From Neostapfia colusana (lineage: Eukaryota; Streptophyta; Magnoliopsida; Poales; Poaceae), in contig JASWHV010000012.1 of assembly GCA_030760725.1 (NCBI GenBank), forward strand, positions 34,999,652 through 35,063,651: 64,000 nt of DNA. The letters run 5' to 3'. The notes beneath the pieces are model-generated. The model saw only the letters and a list, made by a program, of their open reading frames with translations, ran no database searches and was not told the DNA's origin. Positions 33,041-46,355 of the stretch are shown in pieces; within the stretch, counting starts at the first letter, position 1, and each line of letters opens with the position of its first letter. Made by a program: the position numbers and the translations under genes.

Positions 33041-35598
33041 ATGTAAAATCCCCAAAAGTGGTAGCAAGAAAAATTCTGCTCATGTGCACTTATGAAAAAT
33101 GAGGAGAATTAAAACTTTGAATTATAATGGGATAAGTTCAAAGTGAGGGTTTAGACTTCCCAAAACTTCCAAACATGGAGATCTAAATGCACAACTTGGA
33201 TCTTTATAGTCCAAATATTCAACCTTCCAAATTTCAGCTCATTTGGAGGAGTTTTAATATTTGTTTGGGATTAAAAGGAGAAGCCCTCTAATCTGAATTT
33301 CAAATTCAGTTTCAAATTCCAATTCCCTCAATTTGAAAATTGGGTTTCACAAATGTGTTCTCCACCTTTTAATAAGCAGCCATGCAAAAAATTGGAAATT
33401 TTGGAGCTGGTTTGCTATAATTTTTTAGGCAATACAAAGTGGAGAATTCAAACTCCTTTTCAAATTCAAATGATCAAACCCCATTCAAATTCTACACCAG
33501 AATTCAAACCATTTGAATTCTACAAATTCAAACATAACTTTGGGATGAAGTAAAGCTTTTAATGTTGAGTTGCTGGTGGGAAATATCAGAAAAAAATTTA
33601 CTGAGAAATAAGGAGAGGGGGCCCACTGGTCAGTCACCATAGAAGCAAAACCTCTCTGTTTCACTCGGCTGTTCACGCGAGGGCGCCAGCTCCCGATCAA
33701 ACCCGCCGGCCGATGCTCCACCGAGCTGCTTCCCCGCCGCCCCGACGTCGGTTCAGGCGCGTGGGTGCTTAAAGCGACCGCCGAGTGCCGTATCTGACCT
33801 CATCCTCATTACCCCGCAGCCTCTCCACGCTCTGCTCGAGCCTCGCGGACCCAGTTCCCCCACCTGCGGAAGAAACCTTCGGCTCATCGACGCCCGGTGA
33901 GGTTGGCGTGCCTCTCGCGCGGCTGAGCCACGGGATCGTTGCGCCAGGTTCCTCTCCAGCTCCCCGCAGCCCCAAGTGAACACCAGCACCGGTGGTTGGC
34001 GCCTACGAGCTGGAATTCCTTTCGGAACTCCGGTGTTGATCGCCTGTACGCCACACCGTCGCCCGACGGTTTTGCAGCCCCTCCCGATCAACAGAAAGGT
34101 CCCTGAGGTGCGTAAGGAACCTGTCCTCCTCCCTTTCCACCAGTTCCTGCTTTCTTCGCTCCGGTACCGAGTATTTTGAAGTTTGGCGCCGGCGGATCTT
34201 TAGAAACCCGAGAACCCTTCGAAGAAATTCGTTGTGCTCGGGGTAGCTCCGCTCTAGATAAGCTTACAGTAGCTCCAGCACAGGCTTGCGCATCTCTCCG
34301 AAGTTCTAGCAGCTCAAATGAGCAAGTAGAGATGCCGGGTATCGAGTTTTTGTCGCCGCCGGAGTTTTGCGGGCTCAGGTCGCCGGTGAGGTCCCATCTC
34401 CGGTGGGTTTCAGGGAGAGCGAGCTATGGGTCGAGGATGTCCATGGGACACTGGTGCTTTTAGAGCCAACCCTAGCCTGAAAGACCCACTGTTGAGGGAG
34501 AGCGAGGTCGCCGAAGTAAGATTCGACATGGTCGCCGGTGCAAGCACCTTTCCGGCCATTGTCATCGGCTCCCGACCCCACCATCGTGTTCAGCACGGTG
34601 TAGAACTCACAGGCGGCGAGTTTGACGAAGTTTGGACCACAGGAATCCCGTCCCGGCGAGCCTCGCCGGCGTGCGCCGCCGCGGAAGGCGCGGGCAGCGC
34701 GAGGAAGACGAAGGAGGGCCGGTCCCACCGGTCAGCCTCCGGGTTCGCGCGAGGATCGGTTTGTGGCGCCGGATCTGGTGCGGTTGCGCGGGAATAACCC
34801 CGTAGCCCCCGGTGTTGCCGAAATACCACTGGTCCAATTTAAAACAGTGGGCCCAGCCCAATTATTTGAAGTTTCTATTAGAGAAATAATTCCAGGAATT
34901 AGCTGATCTTTACAAGGCCATAACTTTGTGTAGAAACCTCCAAAAAGAGTGAGACCAATTTTGTTGGGTTCCTCATGAGGAGTGCTTCACAGAGAAACCA
35001 AATTTTGACTATGAAAATGCCCAGGAATTTCTGTAGAATTGTTTTTAGTAAATCCAATAGGGATTTATTACAGGAGCAATTCTTTATGAAATATTCCCAA
35101 ATTTGGGTAGCAAATCCTCTTCATAGATACTGATCTCCAGTAAAAATTTGGGCTTCATTGGAGGTCATTTGGTAGGTCAAATTACCTTCTCAAGTTCAGC
35201 CTTTATTTGAAAATTCAAATTTAAACAGAAGCTTTTTCAGAACTCCTGTCTAAGTTCAAAAATTCATATCTCTCTGATTGTAGCTCCAAAAATGGTGAAA
35301 CAAATTTTGTTAGAACCATGGAGACTTACCCCAATCAGATCTTCCACCATTAGCTATGTCAAAGCTCCTGAATTGGGCTCAAAATTTAGAGAAGCATTGT
35401 ACTTGTAGGAATTTTAAAGACTACATTGTGCAATGACATGTCTCCAAATTTGACTCAAGTCATCCTTAGAGAGTCTAGTATCCACTGTAAAAATCCCAAA
35501 GCCAATTAAGGATTTTAAATAGCAATAGCTATGAATAGAAGTCCAATTCTTATAAATCCTTAATACTTATACATGTATTTTATTACATTTCATGATAG

Positions 35599-36848
35599 TG
35601 ACCGAAGTTGAGGATACGCCAGAGCCTTTGGACGTCCTGCCACCGGAAGCTGACTTTCCGTTTAACTCGCAACCAAGCAAGCCCCGGTTTGCACTTAAGT
35701 ACCTTTTATAAAGTTTTTATTGTATCATTTATGTCTAGGGTGAATGTTTGCATTAGAGTTAGGGTGATTGAAACCCCACTTGCATAGCCTCTTTAAATCC
35801 TATAAAGGGTTGGGTAGTTTACAAACCGACGAGTAGAGATTGCCATGCTAATGTATAGGATCTCGGTAGAAGTCGAGTGGTTGGAAGCTACTCGCGAGAT
35901 AGTACTTATCACACGGGAAGAAAAGAGGTAGATAATGGCTCGAGTTATGAAAATGAGACCCAGCAGGGGGGATAGGAAGCAGTGAGCAGAGGTCTCACAT
36001 GCGTAGCCCTGTTGGTGTCGGTTGAGGACCGTCCGTGTGCGGCCCTGCTGGACAAGTATCGAAAAGTACCGGATGCATACTGGCATATGGGAACCAGGAA
36101 ACCGATGTAATTGGTTAACCTGGGTGTCGAGGATTACCCAACCGTAAATAGGAGTGGGTTGAGGGTAGCAAGGTGTAAATCTGCCGGTGGGCACAGTCAC
36201 GCTCCACGCGGGGACCTCCTACCCGTTACGGATGGACCGGTTCGGCATTTGGGTTGCCTTTGAAAGGTTGTTGCATACAACAGAGTAGGAAGGGGTGTGG
36301 AATCACGCTTCTGAAAGTGGGTGTATGTGACGTGTTATCCGGGTGTGTCTTGATTGCAATCACCGTCCCTCGCGGTTATTTGAGTACCCGCTTGTTCACT
36401 GCGCTGTGACGTAGTAAGAAGTGAAATAAGCCAACTGAAAATGCTGTATTGATCTTAATGTCTTGAATACCTTGATTGTTGTAGATATAGAGCTAATTAA
36501 GTTTACATTCCACTTTGGGCATCTCCACATCGGGGGAAAGCGTTTCTTGTTTGATTGTGGACTTCCGATGTGAGGGCTGCTTAAGGCACATGAATCTGCT
36601 GCTATTAAACTGAAAGTAAGGACCAACTTATAGGCGTGTCTTTATTGCAAAAATCCTTTCCTATCTTACATACCCTTGCACGTAGAGTTCCATGCCTAGG
36701 GTTGACGGTTAAGACTTGCTGAGCCTTCGTGCTCACGGTTGCAATATTTGAGCTGTGTGCAGGTGAGAGGTATGAGGAAGGTTCCGAGGATGAGGCGATG
36801 CCCCCGACGGGGTACACGGCCGAGCTGGAGCCATGCACGCCGCCGTGA
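35599..36848 (+). other. putative LTR-encoded spliced ORF in A1 3' LTR
   Basis: Copy of the exon pair: exon 2 35599-35676, exon 3 36763-36848, both open in the same frame as in the 5' LTR. The last exon base before the GC donor is A instead of G (CCAA|GCAAGC), which should weaken splicing if the site is used. Confidence 0.4.
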
Positions 36849-37090
36849 TTCTCCGGTTCCATGCTGCTAGTGTGTAGCGTCCCCGGGCTGGACGGCTGCA
36901 CTTTTGCATAGCTAGGATGAGAGGCCTTATATGTATATTACTTCCGCTGTATGAATAGGTTTTGTAAAAAGACTTCCGCTGTTTTATATCAAATAAAAGT
37001 TTGTATGTTACCCTTGATTCTTTTCATGTGTGCTGTTGGGTGCCGCATCGCACGGCACCACCCTATGCGATCCTGGAGTGGGTGAACCAC

Positions 37091-37111
37091 GGGGGGGGGG
37101 GGGGGGGGGGG
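37091..37111 (+). repeat. poly(G) run of 21
   Basis: Twenty-one G in a row near the end of the A1 3' LTR. The A1 5' LTR has seven G here and A2 has GGGGTGG, so loss of the T was followed by slippage. It may also be an assembly error in a homopolymer. Confidence 0.85.
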
Positions 37112-37124
37112 TCCTCACAGGAAC

Positions 37125-38712
37125 GCCACCGAAAGCGGATCAATTTTGGTTAGCTCACCCATACGAGGAAAGTAGTGTGGGATGTCCCATTCAGCAATGG
37201 ACGGGAAGTGAATATGTTTTCTAAGACTCTTCATGTCTTAGAGACATATGAATGGCACTAGCCTCCAGTGCGCAAACCCAGGGGCAAGAGGAGGAGACCC
37301 CATCGTGTGGTTTGTAACACAAAGTGTGTTCTCTAGGACTCTTCATGTCCTATGAGGCATACGAAAGCGCTGTTCCACCGGTGTGCTTTATGGCAAAGGT
37401 GTGGAGCCCCCGTTGGGTGGTGAATAACCCGATCATGTACCTTGAGACGTGGCTTCACTCAAGGACGGCCCGTATGGCAATGATACGGGGCGTATGTTTT
37501 TACTATGATATGGACCTGCCTGAAATGATAAACCAATGTGTGCATCATTATTGAGTGGTTTTCTGCAGGTACCTTAACAACTTAGTACATGTCGTGTAGA
37601 CAACGTTTGTGAGTGATCGTTTTAGTGCCACCATTTAGAACGTATATGCCGGTATAAAGCCGGTTAGGATTTTAATTTGGTGAGGAAACGTAGTACCGTG
37701 ATGTGTTTTGAACTGCATGAAAAAGAAGGTTTTGAAAAGAAAAAGAGTAAATTTTGAGTCTGGGATTCTATTAGGGGTTAATGAACTCCTATATTGAACT
37801 AAGAGTCAATTGGGAGTATAGATTTATTCACAAAGACTTAGAAGAAACCTCCCCTGTTTTTGGAAGAATTTTGCTGAAGTTGAACAGGACATAACTTTTG
37901 TTTCGTTGAACCAATAGAGGTGAGTGATACATTTATAGGAAGCTATTGAAGTATTATACAACTCTTCAGTATAACTCCAGACCAGAATCACCCTCTAAAT
38001 GGATGAAATTCTCAGGTGAGTGTGAACTGTCCAAAAACAGGGCAGGCACAAATTGCTCTCTGGAAATTTCTGTATTTCAACCATAACTTTCTATAGAAAA
38101 ATTTCTAAGGGTCATTTAATACACAGTTGGAAAGCTTGTGATATATTCTATGACTTTGTAGTTCAAAGTTTCTCCAGATTTGGAGTTTAAAGTGATGAAA
38201 TCTTGCGGACAAAACAGCCACTTTCAAAGGAGGTGCTGTCAAAATTGTTCCAGATTTCTGTTAACTTTGAAATATCACAACTTTTGATCCAGAACTTATA
38301 TGAAGGCAAATGAATACTCGTTGGAAAGATATTGAAGTTGACTATAACTTTAATATTCAACTTGAGACATGAAATTGCCATTTTCATATTCAAATTCTGG
38401 GATTAAGACCTATTGGTCATTCTGAACAGAGTAGTGCTTATTGCCTATGTAACTTAGGACTTGTTGTGGACAGGGATGTTTTAGATTTCTCTAAGCTCCA
38501 TAACATGTTCATGAGTTATTTTTCAGTTTTTCTGACTATTGGAATTAAGGTTTTGGACAACCTCGCTCACGTTTGATAGAGTTTAGAATTGTTGAAACCC
38601 TGGTTAGATTGTGTAGTGCTGCAATATCTATGTGATGCTTTTACGGTTATGTTTTCAATTCAAGTTGAGTTTAAACTTTGAATTTTAACCGTAAATTGCT
38701 CACTCTTGCAGC
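37125..38712 (+). mobile_element. C1 leader after A1 insertion, with hairpin array
   Basis: Continues the C1 internal region after the right GGAAC copy. The hairpin array spans 37127-37489 and keeps most pairings seen in C2, several as G-U pairs, with at least one mismatch (TCCCAT against ACGGGA). The candidate acceptor TTTCTGCAG|G lies near 37569. The rest, to the gag ATG at 38713, is AT-rich leader ending CTCTTGCAG, directly before the start codon region. No gene other than gag. Confidence 0.8.
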
Positions 38713-39269
38713 ATGGATCGTGCTCATTCCAGGAGTGAGGTTGGTGAGTCGAGTCACAGCGAAAGTAATTCACCACGATAAGAAGTGCCGACATCATCAA
38801 TCGGATTGGCGGAAATCTTGGCAAAGATGGCTGAGTCTCTAGATCTATTGGTGCGACAAAGCATAGGACAGGAGACACTACAGCAAAATCCCCCGCCAAG
38901 AACTTATCTGGATTTTCTAGCAAGACAACCACCGGTTTTCTTGGAAGCGAAAGAACCGTTGGAGTCGGCTCATTGGCTCCAATGTATTGAAGCCAAGTTC
39001 GATATGCTTGAGTGCTATGAATATCAGAAGACTCTATTTGCCGCTCAACAACTCCACCGAGCCACTGGAGCTTGGTGGGCAGAGTACATCGCTACTCTTC
39101 CTGAAGGTCATCGATTGACGTGGGATGAATTCCGGAATGTTTTCCGGGCACGTCACGTTTGTTCGGGAATTCTTCGAACAAAGTATCAAGACTTTCTGGA
39201 GTTAAAGCAAGGGGAAAGGAGTGCGTACGAGTACTTCAAACAGTTTGAAGACTTGATGCAATACGCAAC
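38713..39269 (+). pseudogene. gag of C1, truncated
   Basis: ATG 38713 begins MDRAHSRSEVGESSH as in C2. Codon 23 is TAA (38779-38781) where C2 has CAA. Beyond it the frame stays open with the Gag core (FAAQQLHRATGAWWAEYIAT, YQDFLELKQGERSAYEYFK) and ends at ...DLMQYAT, where D1 is inserted. C2 continues past this point, so the rest of C1 lies beyond D1, outside the window. The nonsense codon means C1 could not have made full-length Gag from this ATG after that mutation. Confidence 0.88.
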
Positions 39270-42093
39270 TGACACGACCCCACGGTCTTGTCGAGCCAGG
39301 ATCACGCTGAGGGATGCTGCGTTGCACAGCACCGTATAACACACGTCAAAGGTACAAAGCGGAAGCGAAATTTTATTACATAAACAAGTTTATGAACATG
39401 TTTACATCAAAATAAGTCCAGTCTACACTCGCGGGCGTAGACTATGCATCATGTTCACGTTCAGCCCTTGAACGTGTCCATGCTAGCACACACGCACACT
39501 AACTCTGCGGCGTGCACGACTCCCACTCGACGGGGTTCCCCTAATGGGGTTCCGTCTCCTCTTTGGGAGTCCCTCATAGAACCCTGCAAAAGCTTCAAAC
39601 ACAAGCAGTGAGCACGAAGGCTCAGCAAGTCTGACCCGTCTCACATAAACATGGAACTTCTACATGAGGGGTAATGGGTTACATGAGGTAAAAATCATTT
39701 GCAAGGACTCGCCTAATTAGTAGAACCTTACTTTCAAGTTTTAGCAGCAGGTTGTGTAGAACCTTATGCTAAGGTACATGAGAGAGCCGCAATCAAACAA
39801 GAGACGTATTTCTCTCATGTACTTTGCCCAAAGTTGAAATGAACTTTAGTTAGCTCTAAACTACAGCAAACCATTAACAAGCAAAGTCCATCTTTCAATC
39901 AGCATCATTTTATCATGTGACTAGCCTGTTCTTTCTACGTCACGGTACAGTGAACAAGTGGTACTCACTGACCGTGAGGGACGGCGATTATAATCGATTT
40001 ACACCTGCAGGGTTACCCGAACAACCCGCCACGTACGCCCGTACTCGATGTTGCCTACAACAACCATCACGGACTCCGTACACAACCACCTTTCGCCCGT
40101 CAGCAAAATATTGAACCGGTCCCATCGTCCCGAGCAAGAGGTCTCTGCACGCGCATCTCGGTGCCGCCAGACGATTTACACCTCGAGCTCTCAACCTACC
40201 CTCTGAACGATGGGCAATGCCTCAATTCCCAGCTACCCGGGTTACATCGGTTTCCCGGTTCCCATATATCCGGTAGGTCTTCGGTACTGTTCTAGCTTGT
40301 TCAACAGGCCCGCACACGGCTCGGTCCTCAATCGACACAAGCGGAGCTACAGCACACAGGCCCCAAAGTCCTGCTGCCCTTACTTTCCGTTCGGTCTCAT
40401 CTTTCTTGCCATGTGTATCATGTGCTATCTCTACCCGAGTCGAGTGCCTCTAGCCTATGCTCGCGAGTAGTTCCAACTACTCGACTTGTACAGAATCCTA
40501 CTCTATCTTAGCATTGCAGTAGCTAAAGGGGTTTGCCATCCTAAACCCAACCCATGGTTTTCTTGGCTATGCAGTTGGGTTTCCAAACAAGACTCTAATG
40601 CAAAGAATAGCGTAATCATGTATGTGCTCAAAACAATAAAACTTGTAAAAGGTTAATGCAAACCGGAGCTTGCCTTGCTGCTCTTGGTCATAGGCTAGCT
40701 GTTCCTCCGGAGTAACGAAGTCTAGGACTTCGGGTTCCTCCTCGACCTTAGCGACTACATGATAGAAGCAATATATGTATCAATTTAAATGCATTTGTAT
40801 TGAGTTTGAAGTTGTGAAGTCTATAACTCTCACTAGACTGGCCCAATGACTGTGAAACTTTTACTGTGGCTTGGTTACAACCTAGGTACAGACTTGGTCA
40901 AGTTTTAGTTGCAGTAAAGCTCATTTGAGCCCTCCACAATTAATTATGCACTTGACCTCAATTGAAGGCTTTTAGGGTGTTCTAAGGATTTTCATGAAAC
41001 AAACTATGACTTTCTGAAAACTAGATTTTCAGAGGGTTCTAATGGAGTTGGTCTCACTTAATTTGCAGGTTACTAGCTAAAGATATGAGTTAACAATTTC
41101 AGAGAAAATTCTGAAAATGTTTCTGAACATTTTCTATTTTCTCTGGAACAGTTTCACTAATCACACCATTAGGTGGATCAAATGAGCTCAAATGGGTCTG
41201 AAATTTTTATGGTAGTTCAGGGATATTTTGGTGAACATCCCAGCAAAATTTCAGGATTTTCCTCCACAGGATTCTCCAGTTAAAATTCCTAAGAATTTAA
41301 ATTTGAGGAATTAATTCTCGAGAAACAAGAGTTTTCATGACGTGAAACTTGATTTTCTGGAAAGTGCTCAGAGAGCTGAATCCAGCAAAATTTGGTTCAC
41401 TCGATTTGGAGCTTTCTAGCCAAAGTTATAAGGATTTGAAGTTTGGAAGAATTATGAAAACCGGGGAAAAAGTTTAAACTCTCGGGGGCCCGAGGGGACA
41501 CGTGTCATGCGCGGAGGTGTCCGGCACACCGGGGCTCACAGGGTATTTGCGCGCCAGCACACCAGATCCCGGCCGCAGCCCGATCCCGATTTAAAATATC
41601 TCCCGCTGACAGCTGGGGTCCACCCCTTCGTCAACCTCCCGACGCCCGCGCTCTGCCGCCGAGGAGCCTCGCCGGAGAGCTCGCCGCCGGCTTCTGTACA
41701 GCTCCAAACTTCACGATTTTGGCCGCCTCTGCCTATTTTCTCTCAGGAAACAGGATTCTCGGGCCAGCTCGCCATGAAAATGGCCGCCACATTGTCGGCG
41801 ATGAGCCGCAGACTCGGGAGAACTTCGGCCGTGTTGCCCGTCCTCCCTAGCACCTAACCCGATCGAGCTAAGGGTCGTCGAGCATCAGTGGACCATAGAA
41901 AAGGTCGACGTGAGCTCCACGGAGCTCGGGAAGGGCTGTGTTGGGCTGTCAACGTGCGACCTAGGACGGAAATCGGGATTTCTACTAAAACTCAAAGAAC
42001 AGCGGTTTCTCTCCACAGTTCTTCGTGGTTCCTGCTCCTATGGACCCGCACCGGCTACTAGAAGTGATCCTCTCCATGAGAGGACGAATGATG
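39270..42093 (-). mobile_element. LTR D1, minus orientation, inserted in C1 gag
   Basis: Left end TGACACGACC at 39270, candidate target copy GCAAC at 39265-39269. It aligns on the minus strand with E1 and D2 LTRs over 39280-40960. Beyond that it goes on through AT-rich sequence to a GC-rich leader-like block (41480-42090), unlike the shorter E1 LTR. At 42094 it is interrupted by A2, so its far end is outside. LTR exon 2 is intact at 40754 to 40674 (81 nt, one extra codon, VAKVEEEPEVLDFVTPEEQ). Exon 3 after the TTTTGCAG acceptor (from 39583) has indels and loses the frame. The ORF at 41507-41857 has no recognised domain. Confidence 0.85.
40674..40754 (-). other. conserved LTR exon 2 in D1
   Basis: Minus strand, after a TGTAG acceptor, ending CAAG|GCAAGC. 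The frame is open and aligned with E1: PEVLDF.TPEEQL and the final Q-rich residues are shared, with several third-position differences. One codon longer than in A and E. Confidence 0.4.
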
Positions 42094-45000
42094 TGTAAAA
42101 TCCCCAAAAGTGGTAGCAAGAAAAATTCTGCTCATGTGCACTTATGAAAAATGAGGAGAATTAAAACTTTGAATTATAATGGGGTAAGTTCAAAGTGAGG
42201 GTTTAGACTTCCCAAAACTTCCAAACATGGAGATCTAAATGCACAACTTGGATCTTTATAGTCCAAATATTCAACCTTCCAAATTTCAGCTCATTTGGAG
42301 GAGTTTTAATATTTGTTTGGGATTAAAAGGAGAAGCCCTCTAATCTGAATTTCAAATTCAGTTTCAAATTCCAATTCCCTCAATTTGAAAATTGGGTTTC
42401 ACAAATGTGTTCTCCACCTTTTAATAAGCAGCCATGCAAAAAATTGGAAATTTTGGAGCTGGTTTGCTATAATTTTTTAGGCAATACAAAGTGGAGAATT
42501 CAAACTCCTTTTCAAATTCAAATGATCAAACCCCATTCAAATTCTACACCAGAATTCAAACCATTTGAATTCTGCAAATTCAAACATAACTTTGGGATGA
42601 AGTAAAGCTTTTAATTTTGAGTTGCTGGTGGGAAATATCAGAAAAAAATTTACTGAGAAATAAGGAGAGGGGGCCCACTGGTCAGTCACCATAGAAGCAA
42701 AACCTCTCTGTTTCACTCGGCTGTTCACGCGAGGGCGCCAGCTCCCGATCAAACCCGCCGGCCGATGCTCCACCGAGCTGCTTCCCCGCCGCCCCGACGT
42801 CGGTTCAGGCGCGTGGGTGCTTAAAGCGACCGCCGAGTGCCGTATCTGACCTCATCCTCATTACCCCGCAGCCTCTCCACGCTCTGCTCGAGCCTCGCGG
42901 ACCCAGTTCCCCCACCTGCGGAAGAAACCTTCGGCTCATCGACGCCCGGTGAGGTCGGCGTGCCTCTCGCGCGGCTGAGCCACGGGATCATTGCGCCAGG
43001 TTCCTCTCCAGCTCCCCGCAGCCCCAAGTGAACACCAGCACCGGTGGTTGGCGCCTACGAGCTGGAATTCCTTTCGGAACTCCGGTGTTGATCGCCTGTA
43101 CGCCACACCGTCGCCCGACGGTTTTGCAGCCCCTCCCAATCAACAGAAAGGTCCCTGAGGTGCGTGAGGAACCCTTCCTCCTCCCTTTCCACCAGTTCCT
43201 GCTTTCTTCGCTCCGGTACCGAGTATTTTGAAGTTTGGCGCCGGCGGATCTTTAGAAACCCGAGAACCCTTCGAAGAAATTCGTTGTGCTCGGGGTAGCT
43301 CCGCTCTAGATAAGCTTACAGTAGCTCCAGCACAGGCTTGCGCATCTCTCCGAAGTTCTAGCAGCTCAAATGAGCAAGTAGAGATGCCGGGTATCGAGTT
43401 TTTGTCGCCGCCGGAGTTTTGCGGGCTCAGGTCGCCGGTGAGGTCCCATCTCCGGTGGGTTTCAGGGAGAGCGAGCTATGGGTCGAGGATGTCCATGGGA
43501 CACTGGTGCTTTTAGAGCCAACCCTAGCCCGAAAGACCCACTGTTGAGGGAGAGCGAGGTCGCCGAAGTAAGATTCGACATGGTCGCCGGTGCAAGCACC
43601 TTTTCGGCCATTGTCATCGGCTCCCGACCCCACCATCGTGTTCAGCACGGTGTAGAACTCACAGGCGGCGAGTTTGACGAAGTTTGGACCACAGGAATCC
43701 CGTCCCGGCGAGCCTCGCCGGCGTGCGCCGCCGCGGAAGGCGCGGGCAGCGCGAGGAAGACGAAGGAGGGCCGGTCCCACCGGTCAGCCTCCGGGTTCGC
43801 GCGAGGATCGGTTTGTGGCGCCGGATCTGGTGCGGCTGCGCGGGAATAACCCCGTAGCCCCCGGTGTTGCCGAAATACCACTGGTCCGATTTAAACAGTG
43901 GGCCCAGCCCAATTATTTGAAGTTTCTATTAGAGAAATAATTCCAGGAATTAGCTGATCTTTACAAGGCCATAACTTTGTGTAGAAAACTCCAAAAAGAG
44001 TGAGACCAATTTTGTTGGGTTCCTCATGAGGAGTGCTTCACAGAGAAACCAAATTTTGACTATGAAAATGCCCAGGAATTTCTGTAGAATTGTTTTTAGT
44101 AAATCCTTTAGGGATTTATTACAGGAGCAATTCTTTATGAAATATTCCCAAATTTGGGTAGCAAATCCTCTTCATAGATACTGATCTCCAGTAAAAATTT
44201 GGGCTTCATTGGAGGTCATTTGCTAGGTCAAATTACCTTCTCAAGTTCAGCCTTTATTTGAAAATTCAAATTTAAACAGAAGCTTTTTCAGAACTCCTGT
44301 CTAAGTTCAAAAATTCATATCTCTCTGATGGTAGCTCCAAAAATGGTGAAACAAATTTTGTTAGAACCATGGAGACTTACCCCAATCAGATCTTCCACCA
44401 TTAGCTATGTCAAAGCTCCTGAATTGGGCTCAAAATTTAGAGAAGCATTGTACTTGTAGGAATTTTAAAGACTACATTGTGCAATGACATGTCTCCAAAT
44501 TTGACTCAAGTCATCCTTAGAGAGTCTAGTATCCACTGTAAAAATCCCAAAGCCAATTAAGGATTTTAAATAGCAATAGCTATGAATAGAAGTCCAATTC
44601 TTATAAATCCTTAATACTTATACATGTATTTTATTACATTTCATGATAGTGACCGAAGTTGAGGATACGCCAGAGCCTTTGGACGTCCTGCCACCGGAAG
44701 CTGACTTTCCGTTTAACTCGCAACCAGGCAAGCCCCGGTTTGCACTTAAGTACCTTTTATAAAGTTTTTATTTGTATCATTTATGTCTAGGGTGAATGTT
44801 TGCATTAGAGTTAGGGTGATTGAAACCCCACTTGCATAGCCTCTTTAAATCCTATAAAGGGTTGGGTAGTTTACAAACCGACGAGTAGAGATTGCCATGC
44901 TAATGTATAGGATCTCGGTAGAAGTCAAGTGGTTGGAAGCTACTCGCGAGATAGTACTTATCACACGGGAAGAAAAGAGGTAGATAATGGCTCGAGTTAT

Positions 45001-46157
45001 GAAAATGAGACCCAGCAGGGGGGATAGGAAGCAGTGAGAAGAGGTCTCACGTGCGTAGCCCTGTTGGTGTCGGTTGAGGACCGTCCGTGTGCGGCCCTGC
45101 TGGACAAGTATCGAACAGTACCGGATGCATACTGGCATATGGGAACCAGGAAACCGATGTAATTGGTTAACCTGGGTGTCGAGGCTTACCCAACCGTAAA
45201 TAGGAGTGGGTTGAGGGTAGCATGGTGTAAATCTGCCGGTGGGCACAGTCACGCTCCACGCGGGGACCTCCTACCCGTTACGGATGGACCGGTTCGGCAT
45301 TTGGGTTGCCTTTGAAAGGTTGTTGCATACAACAGAGTAGGAAGGGGTGTGGAATCACGCTTCTGAAAGTGGGTGTATGTGACGTGTTATCCGGGTGTGT
45401 CTTGATTGCAATCACCGTCCCTCGCGGTTATTTGAGTACCCGCTTGTTCACTGCGCTGTGACGTAGTAAGAAGTGAAATAAGCCAACTGAAAATGCTGTA
45501 TTGATCTTAATGTCTTGAATACCTTGATTGTTGTAGATATAGAGCTAATTAAGTTTACATTCCACTTTGGGCATCTCCACATCGGGGGAAAGCGTTTCTT
45601 GTTTGATTGTGGACTTCCGATGTGAGGGCTGCTTAAGGCACATGAATCTGCTGCTATTAAACTGAAAGTAAGGACCAACTTATAGGCGTGTCTTTATTGC
45701 AAAAATCCTTTCTTATCTTACATACCCTTGCACGTAGAGTTCCATGCCTAGGGTTGACGGTTAAGACTTGCTGAGCCTTCGTGCTCACGGTTGCAATATT
45801 TGAGCTGTGTGCAGGTAAGAGGTATGAGGAAGGTTCCGAGGATGAGGCGATGCCCCCGACGGGGTACACGGCCGAGCTGGAGCCATGCACGCCGCCGTGA
45901 TTCTCCGGTTCCATGCTGCTAGTGTGTAGCGTCCCCGGGCTGGACGGCTGCACTTTTGCATAGCTAGGATGAGAGGCCTTATATGTATATTACTTCCGTT
46001 GTATGAATAGGTTTTGTAAAAAGACTTCCGCTGTTTTATATCAAATAAAAGTTTGTATGTTACCCTTGATTCTTTTCATGTGTGCTGTTGGGTGCCGCAT
46101 CGCACGGCACCACCCTATGCGATCCTGGAGTGGGTGAACCACGGGGTGGTCCTCACA
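42094..46157 (+). repeat. 5' LTR of A2
   Basis: Same structure as the A1 LTR and nearly identical in sequence. It ends GGGGTGGTCCTCACA, without the poly(G) of A1. Exon pair at 44650-44727 and 45815-45900; in exon 3 the second codon is AAG where A1 has GAG. Confidence 0.95.
44650..45900 (+). other. putative LTR-encoded spliced ORF in A2 5' LTR
   Basis: Exon 2 44650-44727 and exon 3 45815-45900, GC-AG intron of 1087 bp, frame and phase as in A1. The first full codon of exon 3 is changed to lysine; the frame stays open to TGA. Confidence 0.42.
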
Positions 46158-46161
46158 GTCA

Positions 46162-46174
46162 TGGTATCAGAGCC
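46162..46174 (+). other. primer binding site of A2
   Basis: TGGTATCAGAGCC next to the 5' LTR end. Confidence 0.92.
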
Positions 46175-46355
46175 GCATTGGGAATAGCACACTCAAAAAG
46201 AGCTTATTTTGAAAATTTAGAAGTAGTCGAGTGAGAATTAGTCATTAAGCCCACATAAGGTCTATGATAGTACTAGTTATGATGGTGGAAAGCTAACTTA
46301 TATGTTATACATTCTGTAACGACGCTCCGACGTCAGGTAAGAGGTAAGGTACGCC

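Larger units (their letters stand above)
22795..37119 (+). mobile_element. complete LTR retrotransposon A1 (14.3 kb, Tekay-like chromovirus)
   Basis: 5' LTR 22795-26859 (4065 bp), internal region 26860-33041, 3' LTR 33042-37119 (4078 bp), flanked by GGAAC at 22790-22794 and 37120-37124. The same leader without an insertion is present in C2 at about 60290-60310, which gives the empty site. Primer site, hairpin leader, one gag-pol frame and purine tract are all present, and the two LTRs look nearly identical, so the element is recent and structurally autonomous. The most visible LTR difference is a G run of 7 versus 21 just before the end. Confidence 0.96.
33042..37119 (+). repeat. 3' LTR of A1
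   Basis: Nearly identical to the 5' LTR by eye. Differences include single-base changes and the poly(G) run of 21 at 37091-37111, seven in the 5' copy. The C LTR does not occur inside it. It carries the same exon pair as the 5' LTR. Confidence 0.95.
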
